DNA of 8,147 nt from CAYXZP01 sp964469485 (GCA_964469485.1 CAYXZP010000087.1:1-8147), one strand, 5' to 3'; positions 1-6,856 are shown, numbered from the stretch's first letter. Translations and numbers: made by a program. The notes: generated by a model not told the origin, from the sequence alone.

Positions 1-899
1 GGATCTGCGAAGGCCGGGTGGCCATCGTAACCGGTGCCGCGCGCGGGCTGGGGCGCGCCCACGCGCTCGAGTTCGCCCGCCAGGGCGCCGCCGTCGTCGT
101 AAACGATGTCGGCGTCGAGCTGGACGGGTCGGGGGGATCGACGGGGCCGGCCGGCGAGGTCGTAGAAGAGATCCGCGCCATGGACGGCCGGGCCATCGCC
201 AACGGCGCCGACGTTGCCGACTTCGAGGCGGCAGCCGGCCTGGTGCGGGCGGCCATCGACGAGTTCGGCCGTTTGGACGTGGTGGTCAACAACGCCGGCA
301 TCGTTCGCGACCGTATGTTCGCCAACGCCAGCGAGGACGAGTGGGACGCCGTTATGCGGGTTCACGTCAAAGGCCACTTCGCGGTGGCGCGCCACGCGGT
401 CGGCCATTGGCGAGAGCTTTCCAAGGCCGGTGAGCAGGTCGAGGCCCGCTTGATCAACACCAGCTCGGGCGCGGGGCTTCAGGGGAGCATAGCGCAGTCC
501 TGTTATTCGGCCGCCAAGGCCGCCATCGCCGGACTCACCTTGGTGCAGGCCGCCGAGCTTGGCCGTTACGGCATAACGGCCAACGCGATCGCCCCTTCGG
601 CAAGGACCCGAATGACCGAGGACGTGTTCGCCGAGATGATGGCCAAGCCCGGCGACGGCTTCGACGCCATGGCCCCCGAGAACGTATCACCGCTGGTCGT
701 CTGGCTCGGCAGCGCCGAGTCGGCCGGCGTCAGCGGCCGTGTCTTCGAGGTCGCCGGCGGCAAGATAAGCATCGCCGACGGTTGGCGCCCCGGGCCCGAG
801 ATCGACAAGGGCGCACGCTGGGAGCCCGGCGAGCTGGGCCAAGCGGTGGCCGGGCTCATCGAACGTGCCGAGCCCGCGGCCAAGGTCTACGGCACCTGA
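1..899 (+). CDS. SDR-family dehydrogenase, HSD17B4/3-hydroxyacyl-CoA dehydrogenase-like (5' partial)
   Basis: This is a short-chain dehydrogenase/reductase with a Rossmann fold, probably cytosolic, oxidising a secondary alcohol or reducing a ketone with NAD(H). Counting from the in-frame GTG at 18, it shows the nucleotide loop TGAARGLG (5-12), an Asp after the second strand (D30, favouring NAD over NADP), NNAG (91-94), and the catalytic Ser150, Tyr163 and Lys167. The insert after D30 (GVELDGSGG) is typical of the branch that includes the hydroxyacyl-CoA dehydrogenase part of peroxisomal multifunctional enzyme 2. The reading frame stays open to the left edge (I-C-E-G-R before the GTG), and family members begin a few residues before that point, so the true start lies just outside the window. 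From memory it resembles M. tuberculosis Rv3548c (about 300 residues, KstR2 regulon). It ends 5 bases before the acyl-CoA dehydrogenase. The exact substrate is unknown; a 3-hydroxyacyl-CoA or a steroid-like alcohol would fit the neighbours. Confidence 0.9.
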   Translation, partial: ICEGRVAIVTGAARGLGRAHALEFARQGAAVVVNDVGVELDGSGGSTGPAGEVVEEIRAMDGRAIANGADVADFEAAAGLVRAAIDEFGRLDVVVNNAGIVRDRMFANASEDEWDAVMRVHVKGHFAVARHAVGHWRELSKAGEQVEARLINTSSGAGLQGSIAQSCYSAAKAAIAGLTLVQAAELGRYGITANAIAPSARTRMTEDVFAEMMAKPGDGFDAMAPENVSPLVVWLGSAESAGVSGRVFEVAGGKISIADGWRPGPEIDKGARWEPGELGQAVAGLIERAEPAAKVYGT

Positions 900-904
900 G
901 CCAC

Positions 905-2044
905 GTGAACTTCGCCTTCAACCAAGAACAAGAGGAACTCAGGCGTACCGCGCGCGCCTTCCTGGCCGACCAGTGTCCGTCGGAGAAGACGCGCGACGAC
1001 ATGGAAAGCGCCGACGGCTTCGACCGCCGGCTGTGGACCCGCATGAGCGAGCAGCTCGGTTGGCCGGCCGTGGCCATTCCCGAACGCTACGGAGGCTACG
1101 GCTTGGGCCAGGTCGAGGTCGCGGCGTTGATGGAAGAGATGGGTGCGGCCATTGTCTGTTCGCCGTTCTTCTCGACCGTTTGTCTGGCAGCCAACGCGCT
1201 CTTGCTGGCCGGCAGCGAGGAGCAAAAGACCGAGCACCTTCCCCGCATCGCGGCCGGCCAATGCCTGGCCACGCTCGCGCTGGCCGAGGAGGCCGGCCGC
1301 TGGGACGCCGGCGGCATAGAGAGCACTGGCCGCCCCGACGGAGACGGCTACCTGCTGGCGGGCCGCAAGAGCTACGTTCCAGACGGCCACAGCGCCGACC
1401 TCATCATCGTTGCCGCGCGCCGGGCGGGCAGCAGCGGAGAGAATGGGGTGAGTCTGTTCTGCGTGCCGGCCACGGCGCCCGGCCTCAGCTGCCGCCAGCT
1501 TCCGACCATGGACCGCAGCCGCCGCCAGGCCGAGATCACACTCGACAACGTGCGCGTTCCGGCCGGGGCGCTGATGGGCCGGGAGGGCCTGGCCTGGCCG
1601 GCTATCGCCAAGACGCTGTCCCTGGCCGCCGCCGCCCTGGCCGCCGAACAGGTCGGTGGCGCCCAGCGCTGTCTCGACATGTCGGTGGCATACGCCAAGG
1701 AGCGGCGTCAGTTCGGGCGGGCCATCGGTTCCTTCCAGGCGATAAAGCACAAGTGCGCCGATATGATGCTGCAGGTGGAATCGGCCCGTTCGGCCGCCTA
1801 TTACGCGGCGTGGGCCGGCGCGGAGGATGCCGGCGATCTGGCCGAGGCGGCCTCGCTGGCCAAGGCCTACTGTTCGGACGCTTATTTCTCCTGTGCCGCG
1901 GAGGCGATACAGATCCACGGGGGCGTGGGATTCAGCTGGGACTATGACGTTCACCTATACTTCAAGCGTGCCAAGTCTTCCGAGACCCTGCTCGGGGACG
2001 CGGTCTTTCATCGCGAGCAGGTGGCCGCCCGAATAGGGCTCTAA
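905..2044 (+). CDS. Acyl-CoA dehydrogenase (FadE-like, mycobacterial type)
   Basis: This is an FAD-dependent acyl-CoA dehydrogenase of 379 residues that introduces the alpha-beta double bond into an acyl-CoA. The GTG start gives M-N-F-x-F-x-x-E-Q-E-E-L-R, a normal family N-terminus. The frame is open upstream to 782, but that part only overlaps the preceding SDR and has no family character. Visible signatures are YAKERRQFGRAIGSFQAIKH (263-282) and the IHGGVGFSWDYDVHLYFKRA block (337-356), which is the form seen in mycobacterial FadE proteins that act as alpha2beta2 heterotetramers on steroid CoA esters. At the place where medium-chain enzymes carry the catalytic Glu (the YEGT motif) this protein has L-L-G-D (362-365). 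Glu248, in the helix-G segment AAEQVGG, is a candidate base. No partner dehydrogenase lies in the window, so one may be upstream or elsewhere. It is 2 bases from the next SDR and therefore in the same operon. The ribosome binding site is weak. Confidence 0.93.
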   Translation: MNFAFNQEQEELRRTARAFLADQCPSEKTRDDMESADGFDRRLWTRMSEQLGWPAVAIPERYGGYGLGQVEVAALMEEMGAAIVCSPFFSTVCLAANALLLAGSEEQKTEHLPRIAAGQCLATLALAEEAGRWDAGGIESTGRPDGDGYLLAGRKSYVPDGHSADLIIVAARRAGSSGENGVSLFCVPATAPGLSCRQLPTMDRSRRQAEITLDNVRVPAGALMGREGLAWPAIAKTLSLAAAALAAEQVGGAQRCLDMSVAYAKERRQFGRAIGSFQAIKHKCADMMLQVESARSAAYYAAWAGAEDAGDLAEAASLAKAYCSDAYFSCAAEAIQIHGGVGFSWDYDVHLYFKRAKSSETLLGDAVFHREQVAARIGL

Positions 2045-2046
2045 CG

Positions 2047-2826
2047 ATGGCCATATCCATAGACATGTCGGGTCGGGCCGTCGTCGTTAGCGGCGGCGCC
2101 AAGGGGGTGGGGCGTGGCATAAGCGGGCGCTTCCTCGAGGCGGGAGCCTCGGTGCTGGTCTGCGGCCGGAGCGAGCCCGATTCGCTTCCCGAGGCCGCCG
2201 GGCGCAAGGCGGACTTCCTCCAGCTCGATCTCACCGAGGACGCTGCGGCCGGGCGGCTCGTCTCGGAGGCAAGCTCGCGTTACGGGCGCCTCGATGTGGT
2301 CGTCAACAACGCCGGCGGCTCGCCGTTCGCGGAGGCGGCAACGGCCTCGCCGCGTTTCTCCGAATCGATAATACGGCTCAACCTTCTGGTGCCCCTAAAT
2401 GTCGCCCAACAGGCCAACTCGGTCATGCAAGAGCAGGACGAGGGCGGCGTGGTGATAAATATCGCCAGCGTCAGCGCGGACCGCCCCTCGCCGGGGACGG
2501 CCGCTTACGGCGCGGCCAAGGCCGGTCTGCTCAGCCTCACCCGCACGCTGGCGGTGGAGTGGGCCCCCAAGGTACGGGTCGTGGCCGTCACGGCGGGCAT
2601 GGTAAAGACCGAGCGGTCCGAGCTTCACTACGGCGACGAGGAAGGTCTGGCACGAGTATCGGCCACCGTTCCGCTCGAGCGCATGGCCGGGCCACGCGAT
2701 GTCGGCGACGTGTGTGTCTTCGCCGCCTCACCGCTGGCCAGCTACATCTCGGGGGCCAGCATCCTGGTGCACGGCGGTGGCGAGAAGCCGGCCTTCCTCG
2801 GGGCTGCCAGCGGCGTGAAGCGCTAA
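2047..2826 (+). CDS. SDR-family oxidoreductase (Rv3549c-like)
   Basis: This is a classical short-chain dehydrogenase of 259 residues. The ATG comes 2 bases after the stop of the acyl-CoA dehydrogenase, so translation is probably coupled. The nucleotide loop is SGGAKGVG (15-22), with Ser in place of the usual Thr. NNAG lies at 87-90, and the catalytic residues are Ser141, Tyr154 and Lys158 at the usual 13- and 4-residue spacings. Segments such as VNNAGGSPF, TAAYGAAKAG, TLAVEWAPKVRV and the C-terminal ISGASILVHGGGEKP resemble, from memory, M. tuberculosis Rv3549c, also 259 residues and in the KstR2 regulon. C40-G-R-S after the second strand gives an Arg at position 41, which leans toward NADP(H), but this is not certain. 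Its role is probably a ketone/alcohol conversion on the same CoA-linked substrate as the flanking enzymes. ATA is the main isoleucine codon here (for example in M-A-I-S-I and S-I-I-R). Confidence 0.92.
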   Translation: MAISIDMSGRAVVVSGGAKGVGRGISGRFLEAGASVLVCGRSEPDSLPEAAGRKADFLQLDLTEDAAAGRLVSEASSRYGRLDVVVNNAGGSPFAEAATASPRFSESIIRLNLLVPLNVAQQANSVMQEQDEGGVVINIASVSADRPSPGTAAYGAAKAGLLSLTRTLAVEWAPKVRVVAVTAGMVKTERSELHYGDEEGLARVSATVPLERMAGPRDVGDVCVFAASPLASYISGASILVHGGGEKPAFLGAASGVKR

Positions 2827-2836
2827 AAGACCGCCC

Positions 2837-3703
2837 GTGCAGTTCTTCATTCCAATGGCCTTCAGCGATGTCGACCACTACGTGGCCATGGCACGCAGGG
2901 CCGAGGAGTGCGGGTACGGCGGGATCGCCGTTTGCGACCATGTGGCCATGCCCGGCCTAATCGAATCGCGTTATCCGTACGTTCCCGACGGCAAGCCTTT
3001 CTGGGAGCCGACCGTCGATTGGCCCGAGCCCTGGTCGGCCATAAGCGCGATGGCGGCCGTCACCGAGCGGATCCGTTTCGTCACCTATGTCTACATCATG
3101 CCGCTGCGCCATCCGGTAACCACGGCCAAGGCCGTTGCCACGGCCGCCCGTCTGTCCGGCAACCGGCTCTCACTCGGGATCGGCCTGGGCTGGATGCGCG
3201 AGGAGTTCGAGGCCCTCGGGATGAGCTTCAAGGCCCGCGGCGCGCGCACAGAGGAGGGCGTCGAGATCCTTCGAAAGCTCATGAGCGGCGAGCTGGTCGG
3301 TCACGAGGGGGCCCACTACAGCTTCGAGCCCCTCAGGATACGGCCGGTGCCGGACCGGCCCGTGCCGGTGTTGGTCGGTGGCGTGAGCGAGAAAGCGCTC
3401 GAGCGCGCGGCCCGCTTGGGCGACGGTTGGATGTCGGTAAGCCATGGTTTCGAGGAGCTGACCGGCATGATCTCAAAGATAGAAGAGGGCAGGAAGGCGG
3501 CCGGCCGCGATGGTCTTCCGTTCGAAGTGTTCGGTGCCTGCGACGAGGTGCGCGGCGTTGACGGCTACCGTCGCCTCGAGGAGGCCGGTGTGGCCTCGAC
3601 CCCCGTTCTTCCCTGGCGCTACTACGGCGACGACGACGAGAGCCTCGATGGCAAGCTGGCCGCCATCGAACGTTTCGCGGACGACGTCCTTGCCCGGCTC
3701 TAA
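2837..3703 (+). CDS. LLM-class (luciferase-like) oxidoreductase, probably F420-dependent
   Basis: This is a 288-residue luciferase-like TIM-barrel protein. In GC-rich bacteria, members with this pattern mostly use coenzyme F420, and a minority use FMN. The visible pattern runs from the first strand (QFFIP, 2-6), through ECGYGGIAVCDH (24-35) and the RHP segment (91-93) after the third/fourth strands, to GIGLGWMREEFEALG (114-128). It continues with RGARTEEGVEILRKL (134-148) and PVLVGGVSEKALERAARLGDGWM (177-199). The GTG at 2837 is chosen because it places the first strand at the N-terminus and leaves a 10-base gap after the SDR. No clear Shine-Dalgarno is present. The reaction could be hydride transfer to an enone or imine, or a monooxygenation, and sequence alone does not decide. 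Its place behind a beta-oxidation-like set suggests a reduction or oxygenation of a ring or side chain in the same pathway. Its 3' end overlaps the transporter gene by 14 bases. Confidence 0.9.
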   Translation: MQFFIPMAFSDVDHYVAMARRAEECGYGGIAVCDHVAMPGLIESRYPYVPDGKPFWEPTVDWPEPWSAISAMAAVTERIRFVTYVYIMPLRHPVTTAKAVATAARLSGNRLSLGIGLGWMREEFEALGMSFKARGARTEEGVEILRKLMSGELVGHEGAHYSFEPLRIRPVPDRPVPVLVGGVSEKALERAARLGDGWMSVSHGFEELTGMISKIEEGRKAAGRDGLPFEVFGACDEVRGVDGYRRLEEAGVASTPVLPWRYYGDDDESLDGKLAAIERFADDVLARL

Positions 3704-4883
3704 CTACGCCTACCGGTGGTTCAACGCCGGGGTCGCCTCCTGGTACCTGGCCTGGGGGATGCACAACGTGATGTTCTCCTGGCTCGTCATCGGCGAGTTG
3801 GGCTACGGCGCCGACCGTCTGGGTGCCGCCCAGACGGCCGCCCTCACGCCCGCTCTCCTTCTGGTGTTGGTTGGTGGCGCCGCGGCCGACCGGTCCGACC
3901 GCCGCCGCCTGCTCGGCCGCCTGCATCTGGCCGCGGCCCTGGTCATGGCTTTGCTGGCAGCCGCCGTCGCCGCCGGGGCTCTCTCCTACACGCTCGTGAT
4001 CGTGTATGCGCTTGCCGCCGGCACCGTTATGGCCTTCGTGTTGCCCGCCCGCGACGCTCTTCTGTCCGACGTCGCCGGCTCGAACATGATGCGCGCGGTG
4101 ACCGGCATGACCGTGGTGCAGTGGAGTTCCTGGGCCGCGGGTTCCTTGGCCGGCGGCATCGCCCGCTGGGCCGGCACTCCCGTGACGCTGGCCCTGCAGG
4201 CCGTCATCATGGCCTCGGGTGTGGCCGCATTCACGAGGGTCCCGGCCGACGAGCAGCAGCGGCCGGACATGGCAGGTCCCACCGCGCTGGGCGAAATACG
4301 CGCGGGGCTTTCCGAGGTACTGGCCTCGCCGTCCCTCAGACCCGTGTTCCTGCTCGAGACCGCCGCCGGACTGTTCTACCTCGGTCCCTTCCTCGTGGTC
4401 GTTCCCATGCTCGTGCGCGATGTGTACCACGGCGACGTCGCCGACCTCGGCCTGGTGTCCATGGCCTTCCCGGCCGGCATTATCGTCTCCTCGGTGCTGC
4501 TGCTCCTGCGCGGCGGGGTGCGTCGCAAGGGGTTGGCCCTTGCGGTGGCCGTAACGACCGAGGCCGTCTGTTTGGTGGCCCTGGGCACCGAGCTTCCCTT
4601 TGCGGCCATGTTCGCCTTCGTCTGGGCTTGGGGTCTGGCCGCCGGCCTCAGCATCAACGCGGCACGCACGCTGTTCCAGGAAGGGGCTTCGGTGGAAAGG
4701 CGGGCCCGTGTGCTATCGGTCTATTCCTTGGGACTTCTCGGCACGGCGCCGGCGGGTTCCTTCCTGGCCGGGCTGGTGGTGGCCACGGCCGGGGTCGGGG
4801 CCGCCACTACCGGTGCGGCCCTGGGGATGTTGCTGGTCCTGGTGCTGCTGGCCACGAGAACAAACCTGCTCCGTCTGGTCTGA
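3690..4883 (+). CDS. MFS transporter (MFS_3 / EntS-like branch)
   Basis: This is a major facilitator superfamily membrane protein of 397 residues with about 12 hydrophobic segments, at roughly 15-35, 48-66, 76-97, 100-118, 139-158, 162-182, 219-240, 252-274, 281-298, 303-324, 342-366 and 368-389. The central cytoplasmic loop is near 183-213. Motif A, GGAAADRSDRRRLL (62-75), lies between segments 2 and 3, and PARDALLSDV (119-128) follows segment 4, as in the EntS/MFS_3 branch of mostly drug or siderophore exporters. The frame is open to 3510, but residues coded before about 3690 are a shadow of the LLM gene. The best starts are TTG 3690 (14-base overlap) or ATG 3648 (56-base overlap). I chose TTG because it places the first membrane segment directly after a short N-terminus. 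The substrate is unknown. The operon context would allow uptake of the pathway substrate or efflux of a toxic intermediate. Confidence 0.87.
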   Translation: MPGSNYAYRWFNAGVASWYLAWGMHNVMFSWLVIGELGYGADRLGAAQTAALTPALLLVLVGGAAADRSDRRRLLGRLHLAAALVMALLAAAVAAGALSYTLVIVYALAAGTVMAFVLPARDALLSDVAGSNMMRAVTGMTVVQWSSWAAGSLAGGIARWAGTPVTLALQAVIMASGVAAFTRVPADEQQRPDMAGPTALGEIRAGLSEVLASPSLRPVFLLETAAGLFYLGPFLVVVPMLVRDVYHGDVADLGLVSMAFPAGIIVSSVLLLLRGGVRRKGLALAVAVTTEAVCLVALGTELPFAAMFAFVWAWGLAAGLSINAARTLFQEGASVERRARVLSVYSLGLLGTAPAGSFLAGLVVATAGVGAATTGAALGMLLVLVLLATRTNLLRLV

Positions 4884-4898
4884 GCGGAGCGGCTCAGA
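4879..4898. terminator. Hairpin between convergent genes, possible two-way terminator
   Basis: A perfect 7-base inverted repeat, TCTGAGC (4879-4885) and GCTCAGA (4892-4898), is separated by a 6-base loop. It contains the stop codon of the MFS gene in the left arm and that of the P450 gene in the right arm. There is no T-run on either side, so classic intrinsic termination would be weak. An alternative stem, GCTCCG (4868-4873) with CGGAGC (4885-4890), overlaps it. The position between converging genes is the main support. Confidence 0.4.
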
Positions 4899-6063
4899 AG
4901 CTGACGGGCAAAGTGCCGAAACCACGCACGTTGCCCGAGTGGACACGTTCGGTACGGTCGTGGTCGACGCTGAGACCGGGCAGGCGGACCGATATCTCCT
5001 CGAGCGCGACCCTGGCCTCGATGCGCGCCAGCGCCGCGCCGATGCAGTGGTGGATGCCGACGCCGAAGCTGAGCATGTTCGAGCAGTCGCGTCCTATGTC
5101 GTAACGCTCGGGGTCGTTCCAGCGCAGCGGGTCACGGTTGGCGGAGGCTAGCAAGAGGGCGACCTTGCTGCCGGCCTTCATCAGGCACCCGTGCAGGGGG
5201 ACGTCCTCGGTAAGCGTGCGCGCCATCATGTGTGTCGAGGTGTCATAGCGCAGCGTCTCTTCGATGGCCGCGCCGGCAAGCGCGGGATCGTCGAGCAGGC
5301 GGCGGCGCTCGGCGGCGTTGCGGTCGAGATGGTAGACCGCGTTCCCTATGAGCTTGGTGGTCGTTTCGTTGCCGGCGATCATGAGCAGGAAGCAGAAGCC
5401 CAGTATTTCCTCGTGTGAGATATCGCCGGCCTCCTCGGAAGCAAGAAGGAGGCTCAGAAGGTCCCGCCCGCCGCTCGCACGGCGCTCGCCGATGAGCCCA
5501 TCGAAATACTCGTAGATCTTCGGCGCGGCCGCGCGGCCTTCCGCGCTGATGTCGCGGGTCTGTTCGTCGCGGTGGAGCATCTGGTCGGCCCAGTGACGCA
5601 GTTGGTCCTGGTCGCGGTCGGGGACCTGCAACATCCAGGAAATGACGGTCATCGGCAGCTTTGCGGCAAAGTCGGCGATGATGTCGGCCCGGCCGCGCTG
5701 CGCGACCGCGGCGAGCAGCTCGGCGGCCAGCTCGCGTATCGGGTGTTCGAGATCGGCCACGCGGCGTGGGGTGAGCGCGCGGTTGATGGTCGCGCGCAGC
5801 CGGGTGTGGTCGGGCGGGTCCATGCCGAGCAGCATCGGCAGGGTGAACTCGCCGATGTCCTCGAGCGTGAAACCCCGGCTCGAACAGTAACGGTCGTGAT
5901 CGATGAGCGCCGCGCGCACGTCGTCGTAACGAGAGAGCGCCCAGAAGCCGAGTTCCTCGTTGAAGTAGGCGGGCGCCTCCTCGCGCAGGCGTTTGTAGAA
6001 CGGGTAGGGGTCTTCGTGGACTTCGTAGGAGAAGGGATCGTAGACGAGGTCCGGCGAGGTCAC
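4894..6063 (-). CDS. Cytochrome P450 (soluble bacterial CYP)
   Basis: This is a haem-thiolate monooxygenase of 389 residues with no membrane anchor, so it is cytosolic and needs a separate ferredoxin/reductase pair (none in the window). In order it shows DPPDHTRLR (82-90, helix C), the I-helix oxygen-activation motif AGNETT (230-235, acid Glu233), the ExxR motif ETLR (269-272), and the haem loop FGVGIHHCIG (333-342) with Cys340 as the iron ligand. Its length is normal for a class I bacterial CYP. The start is GTG at 6063, whose last two bases form part of the upstream SDR's TGA stop (GTGA overlap). This gives an N-terminus of eight residues before the conserved DPF block. Upstream in-frame sequence to 6480 is only the SDR in another frame. 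The substrate is not evident. Mycobacterial P450s of this form oxidise fatty acids, steroids or terpenoids. The coupled SDR could oxidise the alcohol it makes. CYP family not assigned. Confidence 0.94.
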   Translation of the reverse strand: MTSPDLVYDPFSYEVHEDPYPFYKRLREEAPAYFNEELGFWALSRYDDVRAALIDHDRYCSSRGFTLEDIGEFTLPMLLGMDPPDHTRLRATINRALTPRRVADLEHPIRELAAELLAAVAQRGRADIIADFAAKLPMTVISWMLQVPDRDQDQLRHWADQMLHRDEQTRDISAEGRAAAPKIYEYFDGLIGERRASGGRDLLSLLLASEEAGDISHEEILGFCFLLMIAGNETTTKLIGNAVYHLDRNAAERRRLLDDPALAGAAIEETLRYDTSTHMMARTLTEDVPLHGCLMKAGSKVALLLASANRDPLRWNDPERYDIGRDCSNMLSFGVGIHHCIGAALARIEARVALEEISVRLPGLSVDHDRTERVHSGNVRGFGTLPVSF

Positions 6064-6848
6064 TTGCGCAGCTCGGGCGGTTGGCCGGCCCGCGCTGTCG
6101 GGTGCAACTCGAAGAACTCCATCGAGGCGCCGGCCGGAAGCACGGCCACCGAGGCGATGGCCTCGCCTACGGTTTCCGGTTCCATGGCGGCCGTGAGCCC
6201 CGCATAGCCACCCTCGGCCCAGACCTTGAACGCCTCTTCCTGCACGGCCTCGTCCCAGCCTTCGTTGAAGTTGGTCCAGGTAGGGCCCGGCCTGAACACG
6301 GTCACGCGTATTCCGTCGCCTTGCACCTCGCGCCTCACGGCCACCGAGAAGCTCTCGACGGCGGCCTTGGTCGCCGCATAGATCGACATGAATGGATAGG
6401 GGTCGGCAACCGCGCTCGAGGAGACGTTTATGATGTCGCCGCCACCCGAGGCGCGCAGCAAGGGTATGGCGTGGCTGCAACAGGCAACGGTGGCGACGAA
6501 GTTGGTCGCCACCTCGGCGCGGAGAGCCTCGTCGTCGAGCTTCTCTATCGTCGAAAGTCCCGACACACCGGCGTTGTTCACCAGTATGTCCAGGCGACCC
6601 AGTTCAGCGGCCGCGCGCGCGAAGGCCGTAGCCAGAGAAGCCGGGTCGGTGAGTTCGGCCTCGACCGGTAGGGCGCCCTCGCCGAACTCGGCGGCGGCCT
6701 CTTCGAGCCGGGCGCGCGTGCGGGCCAGCATGGCCACGCGCGCGCCGCGCGCCACAAGGGCGCGTGTGGTGGCTAGGCCGATACCGCGCGAGGCGCCGGT
6801 CACAAGAGCCGTTTTGCCTTGAAGCGGTCTGTCCGTGTCAGGGGCCAC
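6060..6848 (-). CDS. SDR-family oxidoreductase upstream of P450
   Basis: This is a classical short-chain dehydrogenase of 262 residues. It has TGASRGIG (17-24), basic residues after the second strand (LARTRAR, 41-47, favouring NADP(H)), NNAG (91-94), and catalytic Ser144, Tyr157 and Lys161. The C-terminal part (PGPTWTNFNEGW, then ELHPTARAGQPPELRK) differs from the two SDRs of the left operon, so it is a separate subfamily rather than a recent duplicate. The only reasonable start is GTG at 6848. No Shine-Dalgarno is visible, and a TATAGA box lies 8 bases before the GTG, so the mRNA may be leaderless. Its TGA stop overlaps the P450 start by four bases, which suggests translational coupling and a shared pathway. 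It probably oxidises the alcohol formed by the P450 or reduces a ketone; this is an inference from the pairing. Confidence 0.92.
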   Translation of the reverse strand: MAPDTDRPLQGKTALVTGASRGIGLATTRALVARGARVAMLARTRARLEEAAAEFGEGALPVEAELTDPASLATAFARAAAELGRLDILVNNAGVSGLSTIEKLDDEALRAEVATNFVATVACCSHAIPLLRASGGGDIINVSSSAVADPYPFMSIYAATKAAVESFSVAVRREVQGDGIRVTVFRPGPTWTNFNEGWDEAVQEEAFKVWAEGGYAGLTAAMEPETVGEAIASVAVLPAGASMEFFELHPTARAGQPPELRK

Positions 6849-6856
6849 GCGCGGGT

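Noticed and set aside
782..904. N-terminal extension of the acyl-CoA dehydrogenase from ATG 782
   Set aside because: The extra 41 residues overlap the end of the first SDR and are unlike any acyl-CoA dehydrogenase N-terminus. GTG 905 gives the standard beginning.
887..1954. Long open frame on the minus strand opposite the acyl-CoA dehydrogenase (355 codons)
   Set aside because: The translation is a low-complexity Gly/Arg/Ala mixture with no family signature, and it lies exactly opposite a gene with clear motifs. GC-rich third positions make such antisense frames common.
274..2325. Near-identical DNA around the NNAG codons at about 277-299 and 2293-2314, considered as a direct repeat
   Set aside because: Both encode the conserved V-V-V-N-N-A-G motif of SDR proteins. 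The similarity is explained by protein homology and does not extend into flanking DNA.
2827..2836. KstR2-type operator or promoter in the plus-strand operon
   Set aside because: I looked for an AGCAAG/CTTGCT-like palindrome in the short gaps and found none. The gaps of 2-10 bases leave no room, so any operator would be upstream of the window.
3333..4430. Long minus-strand open frame (365 codons) across the LLM-MFS junction
   Set aside because: It is rich in Gly, His, Gln and Arg without any motif or membrane pattern. It spans two genes with good signatures on the plus strand.
3716..5104. Plus-strand frame of 462 codons through the MFS gene and into the P450 3' end
   Set aside because: The Arg/Gly/Pro-rich translation is a frame-shifted copy of the transporter, and it crosses the stop codons of two real genes on opposite strands.
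5572..6207. Plus-strand frame of 211 codons opposite the P450
   Set aside because: It is antisense to conserved P450 segments. It has no motif and no ribosome binding site.
6064..6480. N-terminal extension of the P450 by about 139 residues
   Set aside because: This stretch is the upstream SDR read in another frame. The P450 fold starts normally after GTG 6063.
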